Shown here: positions 35,787 through 43,126 of the stretch, piece after piece | Position numbering within the stretch: the stretch's first letter is position 1 | Layout of the letters: every line of letters starts with the position of its first letter | Origin: Paenibacillus vini | GTDB taxonomy: Bacteria > Bacillota > Bacilli > Paenibacillales > Paenibacillaceae | Length of the DNA stretch: 64,000 bases | NCBI RefSeq assembly: GCF_018403325.1 | Contig: NZ_BOSL01000022.1 | Coordinates: forward strand, 1-64,000 | Reading direction: 5' to 3' | Translations under genes and position numbers: made by a program | The notes under the pieces: generated by a model | Told to the model about the DNA's origin: nothing | The model's database searches: none | The model's input: the letters and a program-made list of their open reading frames with translations, nothing else

Positions 35787-36067
35787 TGCGTCTCGATAAA
35801 TTCCTGAAGGTGTCCCGGTTGATTAAGCGGCGCACGGTGGCAAAGGATGTCTCCGAACAAGGCAGAGTCCTGATCAACGGGCGCGAATCCAAACCGAGCA
35901 GTACCGTGAAGGTAGGCGACGAGATCACCGTTCAATTCGGCCAGAAGCTGGTGACGGTTCGCGTCGAACGCCTCGCGGAGACGACTCGCAAGGAAGAGGC
36001 TGCCACCCTGTATACCTTAGTCAAGGAAGAACCGATCGCTAAAGACTCCGGTCTTGACTGGAATTAA
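35786..36067 (+). CDS. rqcP: RNA-binding S4 domain protein RqcP (YabO)
   Basis: A 93-residue S4-domain protein of the Hsp15 family. In B. subtilis it acts with RqcH in ribosome-associated quality control, adding C-terminal alanine tails on stalled chains. S4 motif RLDKFLKVSRLIKRRTVAKD and GRVLINGRESKPSSTVKVGD. The ATG shares its A with the hup stop codon (TAATG), a coupling arrangement. Confidence 0.92.
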   Translation: MRLDKFLKVSRLIKRRTVAKDVSEQGRVLINGRESKPSSTVKVGDEITVQFGQKLVTVRVERLAETTRKEEAATLYTLVKEEPIAKDSGLDWN

Positions 36068-36076
36068 GGCGTGAGA

Positions 36077-36120
36077 TCAAGCATGTTCCGTTTTAACTAA
36101 CGGGGCATGCTTTTTTATTT
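36077..36120 (+). terminator. Terminator after rqcP
   Basis: AAGCATGTTCCGTT pairs with AACGGGGCATGCTT, followed by TTTTATTTT. Confidence 0.92.
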
Positions 36121-36227
36121 TGTTGTTTACCATTACATAAAGTTGCGAGGTCCGTACAGTTTTTTAAATCGGTTCTAAAGATAAATCCCCTTCCATAAGC
36201 TATTGGTAAGAAGGAGGGGTACATGCC

Positions 36228-36509
36228 ATGGTCGAACAAGGAAAAGGGAAGCGTCAAGAACTGCATCTGATGCAGAGGAAGCTGCTGGAGATTTCAGGAG
36301 TTCAGAACGTGGAGAGTTTTGACAGCGAGGAATTTCTGCTTCAGACGGAACTGGGGCATTTGACGATCCGGGGTCAAAATTTACATATCAAAAATCTCAA
36401 TCTGGAGCAGGGGTTAGTCAGCATTGAAGGCCTGGTAAACTCCTTATCCTATTTGGATCCGGGAGCTCATGCGCCCGGCAAAGGCCTGCTCGGGAAGCTG
36501 TTCCGATGA
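36228..36509 (+). CDS. yabP: Spore cortex protein YabP
   Basis: A 93-residue YabP-family protein needed for cortex formation in B. subtilis, where it is made by sigma-E in the mother cell. Family features: LLEISGVQNVESFDSEEFLL and GHLTIRGQNLHIKNLNLEQG. AAGGAGGGG is 8 bases before ATG. Overlaps yabQ by 4 bases, so the two are coupled. Confidence 0.9.
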   Translation: MVEQGKGKRQELHLMQRKLLEISGVQNVESFDSEEFLLQTELGHLTIRGQNLHIKNLNLEQGLVSIEGLVNSLSYLDPGAHAPGKGLLGKLFR

Positions 36510-37075
36510 ATTTGCATACGCAGTGGGCGACTCTCCTATGGATGTTCGCATGCGGGGGAATCATGGGGATCGCCTTTGACAGCTATCGTGTCGTATCGGG
36601 ACAGCTTCGCTTCCCCCGCTGGAGTGTACATATCCTGGATCTATGTTACTGGATCGCCGCCTCCCTTTTTGTTTTTCGCACGCTTTACCACGTTAACCAG
36701 GGAGAACTCCGATTTTATGTATTCCTCGGTTTGTTTATAGGCGTTTGGATTCATTTTTTGTTTCTCAGTTTTATAACGGAACGTTTTGTGGTAAATTTAA
36801 TAAAGGTAGTTCAAAAGATTTACAGAATAACCATTAGAATATTGGAACTGGCAGTGCTTACACCGTTGAAATGGCTGCTAAAGACCCTACGGGTGCTGCT
36901 GGGATTTCTATGGATCGTTTTGTTTTTTATGGGGAGGGTGACACTGTCCCCGATTTGGAAACTCTTGACCTGGGTCACAAGACCTATATGGAAGAGGCTG
37001 AAGCTGCCGGACAGGCTTCGTTCTGTATGGGATAGTCTGGCAGGATTATGGAAGCGCTGGTTCGGCAAAGAATAA
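36506..37075 (+). CDS. yabQ: Spore cortex membrane protein YabQ
   Basis: A 189-residue membrane protein with four hydrophobic segments (WATLLWMFACGGIMGIAF, ILDLCYWIAASLFVF, YVFLGLFIGVWIHFLFLSF and a less clear one near LLGFLWIVLFFMG). It acts in cortex synthesis in the outer forespore membrane in B. subtilis. The C-terminal part is basic and Trp-rich. ATG overlaps the yabP stop (ATGA). Confidence 0.9.
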   Translation: MNLHTQWATLLWMFACGGIMGIAFDSYRVVSGQLRFPRWSVHILDLCYWIAASLFVFRTLYHVNQGELRFYVFLGLFIGVWIHFLFLSFITERFVVNLIKVVQKIYRITIRILELAVLTPLKWLLKTLRVLLGFLWIVLFFMGRVTLSPIWKLLTWVTRPIWKRLKLPDRLRSVWDSLAGLWKRWFGKE

Positions 37076-37095
37076 CGAAAACGGAGGTGCCCTGA

Positions 37096-37434
37096 ATGCG
37101 CGATGTAGCGGCCAAAACGAATAACATGAAACAGACCGCCGTGAAATCGGTCGGGGCGCGCAGACGTATTCGGTTATGGACGTGCTTTATGGTGTTGTTC
37201 GTCGGGTGGGCAGGCTATACCTATATCGCCCAATCCGGAGAAATCGGTAATAAATCCCTCCAGCTTTCGGAGCGGCAAGCTTCCAAGGAAGCTAATGAGC
37301 AAACATTAAACCAATTGAAATATGAATTAAATCGTCTTAAAGACCCTGAATATATCGGTCAAATCGCGATGAAGAAATACGGACTTTACAAACCGGGTGA
37401 AATTCCGGTGCGCATATCCGAGTCGGACTCCTAA
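37096..37434 (+). CDS. divIC: Cell division protein DivIC
   Basis: A 112-residue FtsB-like septum protein. Basic cytoplasmic N-terminus, one membrane segment (about 27-45, LWTCFMVLFVGWAGYTYI), then an extracellular coiled coil (about 58-88, SLQLSERQASKEANEQTL) and the conserved DPEYIGQIAMKKYGLYKPGE. It would pair with FtsL and DivIB. CGGAGGTGC is 7 bases before ATG. Confidence 0.93.
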   Translation: MRDVAAKTNNMKQTAVKSVGARRRIRLWTCFMVLFVGWAGYTYIAQSGEIGNKSLQLSERQASKEANEQTLNQLKYELNRLKDPEYIGQIAMKKYGLYKPGEIPVRISESDS

Positions 37435-37464
37435 AAAGACTGAGCCCATAGGGATATACGGCTG

Positions 37465-37493
37465 TTGACCTTGTTTGGCTCATTATGTATAAT
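37465..37493 (+). promoter_or_regulatory. Sigma-A promoter of yabR
   Basis: TTGACC, a 17-base spacer, consensus TATAAT (37488-37493), about 65 bases before the yabR ATG. Confidence 0.82.
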
Positions 37494-37558
37494 CAAATCA
37501 CCGCAGTCATGTTTTCGAGACCTGGCTGTATATTTTTAAGGGAGGATCATTTTATTTT

Positions 37559-38044
37559 ATGTCAATTGAAGTGGGCACCAAGTTAGAAGGAAAAGTGACA
37601 GGCATCACGCATTTCGGAGCATTTGTGGATCTGTCAGGAGGTGTCACGGGTCTCGTTCACATCTCGGAGATCGCAGACAATTATGTTAAAGACGTCAATG
37701 ATCATCTGAAGATCGGCGATGTTGTTACCGTTAAGGTAATCAACGTCGACAAGGACGGCAAGATCGGACTTTCCATTAAGCAAGCCGTTGATAAACCGGT
37801 AGAGGCTACTAATACTAGACCGCCTCGTGCACCACGCAGCGATCGTCCTGGAGGTAGAGACGGAGATCGTCCTGGCGGCGGATTTAACCGGGATCGGGGA
37901 GGACGTCCTTTTAAGCCGCAACCGAACAAAGCTTCATTTGAAGATAAAGTTTCCCGTTTCCTTAAGGACAGTGAAGAGCGTATTTCTTCGCTGAAGAAGA
38001 ACACGGAAGGCAAACGCGGAGGACGCGGAGCCAAACGCATGTAA
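37559..38044 (+). CDS. yabR: S1 RNA-binding protein YabR
   Basis: A 161-residue general RNA-binding protein. S1 domain at residues 1-75 (GTKLEGKVTGITHFGAFVDL, VHISEIADNYVKDV). The middle is an Arg/Gly/Pro-rich disordered stretch (about 85-125) and the end is Lys/Arg-rich. It resembles the general stress protein 13 family. GGGAGGATC lies about 12 bases before ATG. One-gene unit with its own promoter and terminator. Confidence 0.9.
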   Translation: MSIEVGTKLEGKVTGITHFGAFVDLSGGVTGLVHISEIADNYVKDVNDHLKIGDVVTVKVINVDKDGKIGLSIKQAVDKPVEATNTRPPRAPRSDRPGGRDGDRPGGGFNRDRGGRPFKPQPNKASFEDKVSRFLKDSEERISSLKKNTEGKRGGRGAKRM

Positions 38045-38065
38045 TTTAACAATTTTATATTGAAA

Positions 38066-38100
38066 CCCACCGCAGGCAATTTGTTGCTTGCGGTTTTTTG
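38066..38100 (+). terminator. Terminator after yabR
   Basis: ACCGCAGGCAA pairs with TTGCTTGCGGT around TTTG, then TTTTTG. Confidence 0.92.
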
Positions 38101-38308
38101 TTGCCGTCATAATTACGACGAAAATTCTTTTTTTGTCGTCTGGGCGTCCGAGCCGACAGGTTATTACGGAATCTTCGTCCATCCTTGGATGAATTGACAA
38201 AAATTGTTTACCCCATCGGATGCATTTTGTACGAACATAGGAACGCCTACCATGGGTCATCCTCATGGGGGGCATGGGTTCGTGATGTTTCGTATTTCAC
38301 TCTCAATT

Positions 38309-38374
38309 TGTCGGAAATTTCTTTGGTTCAGGTTCCGGTATATGACAAACTTTCCGCGCACCCCCTCCTATAAT
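38309..38374 (+). promoter_or_regulatory. Spo0A-type promoter of spoIIE
   Basis: TATAAT at 38369-38374 is preceded by ATGACA at 38342-38347 with a 21-base spacer. The same unusual spacing is known for the Spo0A-activated spoIIE and spoIIG promoters of B. subtilis. TGTCGGA, one mismatch from a Spo0A box, lies at 38309-38315. Nothing else was found between 38100 and 38308; no tRNA genes, which B. subtilis has here. Confidence 0.6.
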
Positions 38375-38414
38375 GGGACATACCTTACAAAAATGGAAAA
38401 GGCGGTGCCAGGTA

Positions 38415-40913
38415 ATGGAGAAGTGGAATGTGATCCCATTCCCAGGGATGAAAAAGGCTAAAGGGCAGATGAGAGGATTTCGGTGGGATGGATGGAGGGG
38501 GATTCCTATCATTATTACGTTCGGCAGAATGTTTGCGGCAAGCAAGTGGACAGGCTTGTTCCTGTTGATGAGCTTCTTGCTCGGCAAGGCGACGATCCTG
38601 GATGAGCTTTCGCCTTTTGCCGCCGCTTTTTTTGCGGTAATGATGTTTATGCGGCGCGATATCGCTGCGGTGACGGGAGCGGTCATGGTTGCCGGGGCGA
38701 TGTTTGTATCGGGCCAACACGCTGCCGTGATTGCGGCGGAGCTGCTCATTTTCTTTCTGATCCATAAAGGAATGGAATCGTTCGAGCGCGCCGATGTATC
38801 TTATGCGCCGCTGATGGTATTTACAAGCACCTTTTTAGCCCTTCTGTTTACGGCGGTTATCGGCCCGTCCTTATCCTGGTATGCATTTGTGATGATCGTA
38901 ATGGATTCGGTACTCAGTTTTGTTCTGACCCTGGTGTTTATTCAGGCGGTTCCCGTCTTTACTTACAGGAAAAGAAACTATCAGCTGAGAACGGAGGAAA
39001 TCGTCTGTCTCGTTATTTTGCTGGCATCCGTAATGACAGGCTCGGTAGGCTGGGAGATTTCCGGACTGTCCATCGAGCATATTTTGACGAGATATTTAAT
39101 CCTGTTGTTTGCTTTAGTTGGCGGCGCCACGCTCGGCGCTTCGGTCGGTGTGGTAACCGGGCTGATTCTTAGCCTGGCCGATACCTCGGCACTCTACCAG
39201 ATGAGTTTGCTGGCATTTTCGGGCATGCTGGCCGGGATGCTGCGCGATGGACGCAAATGGGCCGTAGGCTTTGGAATGTTGCTCGGCTCGTCGATTCTAT
39301 CCATTTATTTAACGGGCCCGGCGGATGTGCTGGCTTCTACCTGGGAGAGCTGCGTTGCGGTCGCATTCTTTTTATTGACGCCGAAGGGAGTCGTTAGCGC
39401 TATTGCGAAATACGTTCCCGGCACTCAGGATCATACGAAAACCCAGCATGAATACGCCAAGCGGATGCGTGAAATCACTGCGGGCCGGGTCTCGCAATTT
39501 TCTCAAGTTTTCCGTCAGCTGTCCCGCAGCTTCGGTCAGATTGCCAGCTCGGGAGAAGTTGCCAAACGGAGCGAGGAAGTGGACCATTTTATGAATGCGG
39601 TCACCGAGAACGCCTGTGCCACCTGCTTCCGCCGAAATGCCTGCTGGGACGGAAAGTTTTATCAAACTTATAAGTATATGACCGAAATGATGACGGCGGT
39701 GGAGGAGAATCCGGACCTGTCCAAGGGCGAACTTCCTCCCAAGTGGAATAAAATATGTACGAAAACCGATCAGGTGCTGGAGGTCATGAAGCGGGAGTAC
39801 AATCTCTATCAACATGATATGCACTGGAAACGGCAAATATACGACAGCCGTCTGCTGGTAGCGGAACAATTGTCGGGCGTATCCCAGGTTATGGAGGATC
39901 TGGCCAGAGAGATTCAACGCGAGGGACAGGCTATGTACAAGCAGGAAGAGCAAATCCGCGAGGCTTTGGAAAAAATGGGCTTGTCCATTCATAACATTGA
40001 CATCGTGAATCTGGATCACGGCAACGTCGAAATTGAAATTGTCCATGCCTATACCCGGGGATATGACGAATGCCGCAAAATCATTGCCCCGCTCCTGTCC
40101 GATATCCTGGGCGAGCATATCGCCGTTATCGACGAATCTACGGCGGGCGGGCGCGATGGCCTGGCTACCGTAACCTTTGGTTCGGCCAAAACCTATGAGA
40201 TCACGACCGGAGTAGCCGGCACTGCAAAAGGGGGAGATCTCTTATCCGGAGACAGCTTCAGCGCTGCGGAGCTGGGAAACGGAACCTATGCGGTGGCTAT
40301 CAGCGACGGGATGGGCAATGGAGAGCGCGCCAGATTGGAGAGCAGCACGGCACTGAGCATTTTGGAACAGCTACTGCAATCCGGGATGGATGAAACCCTG
40401 GCCATCAAGTCGGTGAATTCCATATTGATGCTCCGCTCTCCGGACGAAATTTACGCGACAGTCGATATGGCACTGATTGATGAATACTCCGCCCGGACCA
40501 CATTTTTGAAAATCGGCTCTTCCCCTAGCTTTATAAAAAGGGGACAGGAAGTGATTCCGGTTTCGGCCAGCAATTTGCCGATTGGAATCATTCAGGATAT
40601 CGAGGTGGATTTGGTGACGGTTCAGCTGCATCCGGGCGATACGTTAATTATGATGACCGACGGGATTTATGATGCACCCGGGTATGCCGTAAACAAAGAG
40701 TTATGGATCAAGCGGCTGATCCAGGAGATTCAATCGGAGGATCCTCAGGAAATTGCCGATTGTTTGCTGGAGTCCGTGATCCGTTATCAAAAGAATGTAA
40801 TTCTGGATGACATGACCGTGGCGGTCGCGAAGATCGATCATTTCATGCCTCAATGGTCCACGCTTCATATTCCCGGAATTACCCGGTTGGAACGGCCGAG
40901 GACAGTTAGCTAG
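38415..40913 (+). CDS. spoIIE: Stage II sporulation protein E (PP2C phosphatase)
   Basis: Membrane phosphatase that localises to the polar septum, binds FtsZ, and dephosphorylates SpoIIAA to free sigma-F in the forespore. About ten membrane segments cover residues 40-330; a central region (about 330-590) carries a Cys cluster (NACATCFRRNACW); the PP2C domain (about 590-825) has ISDGMGNGERA near 630 and MMTDGIYDAP. Start at 38415 with AAGGCGGTG upstream, giving 832 residues, close to the family. Confidence 0.94.
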   Translation: MEKWNVIPFPGMKKAKGQMRGFRWDGWRGIPIIITFGRMFAASKWTGLFLLMSFLLGKATILDELSPFAAAFFAVMMFMRRDIAAVTGAVMVAGAMFVSGQHAAVIAAELLIFFLIHKGMESFERADVSYAPLMVFTSTFLALLFTAVIGPSLSWYAFVMIVMDSVLSFVLTLVFIQAVPVFTYRKRNYQLRTEEIVCLVILLASVMTGSVGWEISGLSIEHILTRYLILLFALVGGATLGASVGVVTGLILSLADTSALYQMSLLAFSGMLAGMLRDGRKWAVGFGMLLGSSILSIYLTGPADVLASTWESCVAVAFFLLTPKGVVSAIAKYVPGTQDHTKTQHEYAKRMREITAGRVSQFSQVFRQLSRSFGQIASSGEVAKRSEEVDHFMNAVTENACATCFRRNACWDGKFYQTYKYMTEMMTAVEENPDLSKGELPPKWNKICTKTDQVLEVMKREYNLYQHDMHWKRQIYDSRLLVAEQLSGVSQVMEDLAREIQREGQAMYKQEEQIREALEKMGLSIHNIDIVNLDHGNVEIEIVHAYTRGYDECRKIIAPLLSDILGEHIAVIDESTAGGRDGLATVTFGSAKTYEITTGVAGTAKGGDLLSGDSFSAAELGNGTYAVAISDGMGNGERARLESSTALSILEQLLQSGMDETLAIKSVNSILMLRSPDEIYATVDMALIDEYSARTTFLKIGSSPSFIKRGQEVIPVSASNLPIGIIQDIEVDLVTVQLHPGDTLIMMTDGIYDAPGYAVNKELWIKRLIQEIQSEDPQEIADCLLESVIRYQKNVILDDMTVAVAKIDHFMPQWSTLHIPGITRLERPRTVS

Positions 40914-41089
40914 GTATTGGGTAGGAGGGTTGTGTAGCAAGGAATAGGTCTGTTTAGTCATAAAGTCATAAAATAGACAAACAATTGGTTTATTTTACAT
41001 GGGAATGATTTCAAGTTTGTAGTAAAATTGACTCTATCGTTCTAATAAAGAACCAAATATAGCACTATTTCTCAAAAATTTTAGATATA

Positions 41090-41175
41090 ATTTGGCAAAA
41101 CTGCCGAAAGGCAGTGACGCAAAACTATAGGGACTAAATCCCCCCATTAGGGGGAAATGTCAGCCAGTTGCCTAA
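41090..41175 (+). ncRNA. Cyclic di-GMP class I riboswitch (GEMM)
   Basis: GGCAA (41094) and TTGCC (41168-41172) close P1. Inside are the P2 helix CTGCC-GAAA-GGCAG with its GNRA tetraloop, the core TGACGCAAAACTATAGGGACT, the tetraloop-receptor-like CTAAATCC, a CCCCC/GGGGG arm with ATTA loop, and the conserved ATGTCAGCCAG. These match the class I c-di-GMP aptamer. A terminator follows at once, then the chemoreceptor gene 120 bases further. Sequence 40914-41089 is AT-rich; I could not fix the promoter there. Confidence 0.93.
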
Positions 41176-41178
41176 AAA

Positions 41179-41222
41179 ATGGTAACCTATAGTATTTACT
41201 ACTAGAGGTTATCTTTTTTTTT
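41179..41222 (+). terminator. Riboswitch expression-platform terminator
   Basis: GGTAACCT(A)TAGTA pairs with TACTAGAGGTTATC, followed by nine T residues. Its 5' arm GGTAAC can instead pair with GTTGCC (41167-41172), the 3' strand of riboswitch P1. P1 formed by c-di-GMP would therefore free the terminator, predicting an OFF switch. The pairing is read from sequence; the direction of control is inferred. Confidence 0.88.
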
Positions 41223-41339
41223 GCCTAAATTCAGAGATTCTTGCGCCATTAGAAGGAAGGGAGGGGAGCGCCGGGGCATTTTGACGATGGAGGGTATGCA
41301 GCCTTTACACATTTATAGACAGAAAGAGGAGACATAGTA

Positions 41340-43100
41340 ATGAAGTTGCCGCAAGAACTGGGCGGAATCCGCCGCTGGAGTATCGTAACGAAGAACATGA
41401 TTTTGACAAGCGCCTCCATCCTGATGACTGGCGTAATTCTGATTGCATCCAGCTTTTATATCCAAGGCGGAGTATTGACCAATCAGCTGGAGTCGGATTC
41501 GAAGGAGGTCATGGAGGCCTGGATGAACAAGGTTACTCCGGCTGAAGCCGCGGAGGCTATGAAGACAACAGACCGCAATGCACCGATCCAGAAGAAATTG
41601 TCGGGTATATTCGATGAATTATCCGCCACGCATCCTAATGTAGCGCAAGGTTATATTTTCGGATCTGAAGTAGTGGATGACAGCACGCTTATGATTGCTT
41701 TCCCAACGGCCATCCTGGACATGTTTGAGGGAGAAGGTCTTCACTTGGGGGATCAACTGGGACAACCTGCATTTCATGTGAAGGGTGTCCAGGAAATGTT
41801 GAAAACAAAACAGATTACCTTTACGAAGCCTTATAAGGACGATTATGGGACGTGGCTGACGGTATTGTACCCGTTCCAGGATGCAAGCGGACAAGTATTT
41901 GCTTATATGGGTATGGACTTTGATGCGAGCATTATCCTTAACGGGCAGCAGGATCTGTTGAAATATACTTCTCTTGCATTGATTGCTATCTTGCTCGTGA
42001 TTTTAACGTTTCAATATATTACGATGCGCAGAACCTTCGCGCCGGTCAAAGATTTGATGCAAGCACTGGATAAGCTCAGCCAGGGTGATTTTGGCGTGCA
42101 GTTAAAAGCAGGCGAGAGCGAACTCGGTCAGGTCAACGCGAAGTTTAACGCTACGGTTGCGAATATGAAGGAAATGATCATGACCCTGAAGGCGGTTTCG
42201 ACCCAATCGGCAGAACAGGCACGTGTCTTATTTACGACTTCCGAAGAAAATCACCAAAGCTCCATGAACATTACCAATCATATCGAGGAAATTTCGGAAA
42301 AGGTATCCCTGCAGAGCAAATCGATTGGAGAAAGCGTAACTTCCCTTGAAGAAATCAATTCCGGGGTATCGACGGTTGCCGGAAGTACTTCTTCCTTGTC
42401 GGAAGCCTCCCTTCAAATGAAGGAGCAGTCCGAACTGGGCGGCGATAACATCAGCAAAGTGATGAGACAGATGGATTCGCTCCAACAATCGGTTCAAAAT
42501 TCGGTGACTTCAATAGAACAACTTCAGAAACGCTCCGGGGAAATCGAGGAAATTGTACAAGTCATTACTCAGATTTCTTCGCAAACGCATCTTTTATCGC
42601 TTAATGCGAGTATTGAGGCAGCCAGAGCCGGTGACGAAGGGCGCGGATTTGCAGTCGTAGCGAATCAGGTGAAGAAGCTGGCTGAAGAATCCGGGAAATC
42701 GGCGGAGAAAATCGCCGACCTGGTTCGGTATATCCAATCCGAGACCATGACGGCCGTGACGGCCATCAGTGAAGGACAACGCAATGTCGAGGCAGGAATC
42801 GATGTAGTGAAGGAAACGGGAGAACTGTTCTATAGCATCTTGCATGCAACCGATGCGATTACAAGCCAGATTCAGGAGGTCTCGGCATCGACTGAAGAAA
42901 TGGCGGCGGAGACAGAGCAGATCACGGCTACGATCAAGCAAATTTCCGTTTTTGCGGAGAGAAATGCCGACATTTCGGAACATATCAAATCCAGTGCCCT
43001 GGAGCAGCGTTCCTCTGCAGGTAAAATCGTGGATTCGGCGGAGAGTTTGAACCAAATTTCCGGAAAATTGGAGAAAGTTGTGGAAGGCCTCAAATTATAG
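41340..43100 (+). CDS. Methyl-accepting chemotaxis protein
   Basis: A 586-residue chemoreceptor. TM1 at about 20-42 (LTSASILMTGVILIASSFYI), an extracellular Cache-like sensor of about 165 residues, TM2 at about 208-230 (LALIAILLVILTFQYITM), a HAMP linker (RTFAPVKDLMQALDKLSQGD), and a cytoplasmic signalling helix pair whose tip lies near 415-447 (LSLNASIEAARAGDEGRGFA). No C-terminal pentapeptide for CheR docking. The ligand is unknown. AAGAGGAG lies 8 bases before ATG. It is the first gene after the c-di-GMP riboswitch and is 26 bases ahead of the synthetase gene, so both should be switched together. Confidence 0.92.
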   Translation: MKLPQELGGIRRWSIVTKNMILTSASILMTGVILIASSFYIQGGVLTNQLESDSKEVMEAWMNKVTPAEAAEAMKTTDRNAPIQKKLSGIFDELSATHPNVAQGYIFGSEVVDDSTLMIAFPTAILDMFEGEGLHLGDQLGQPAFHVKGVQEMLKTKQITFTKPYKDDYGTWLTVLYPFQDASGQVFAYMGMDFDASIILNGQQDLLKYTSLALIAILLVILTFQYITMRRTFAPVKDLMQALDKLSQGDFGVQLKAGESELGQVNAKFNATVANMKEMIMTLKAVSTQSAEQARVLFTTSEENHQSSMNITNHIEEISEKVSLQSKSIGESVTSLEEINSGVSTVAGSTSSLSEASLQMKEQSELGGDNISKVMRQMDSLQQSVQNSVTSIEQLQKRSGEIEEIVQVITQISSQTHLLSLNASIEAARAGDEGRGFAVVANQVKKLAEESGKSAEKIADLVRYIQSETMTAVTAISEGQRNVEAGIDVVKETGELFYSILHATDAITSQIQEVSASTEEMAAETEQITATIKQISVFAERNADISEHIKSSALEQRSSAGKIVDSAESLNQISGKLEKVVEGLKL

Positions 43101-43126
43101 AGAGAGATACAAGGAGTTGAATTGGA

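Noticed and set aside
38100-38308. tRNA genes between yabR and spoIIE, as in B. subtilis
   Set aside because: No cloverleaf, anticodon stem or TTCRANY arm could be read on either strand.
38185-38461. Small plus-strand frames between yabR and spoIIE
   Set aside because: They cross the spoIIE promoter and lack ribosome sites or recognisable sequence.
41023-41091. Sigma-D or sigma-A promoter for the c-di-GMP riboswitch (TAAA, TTGACT and TATAAT at 41086)
   Set aside because: TATAAT at 41086 would start transcription inside the aptamer, the TTGACT has no -10 at a usable distance, and no GCCGATAA-like element was found.
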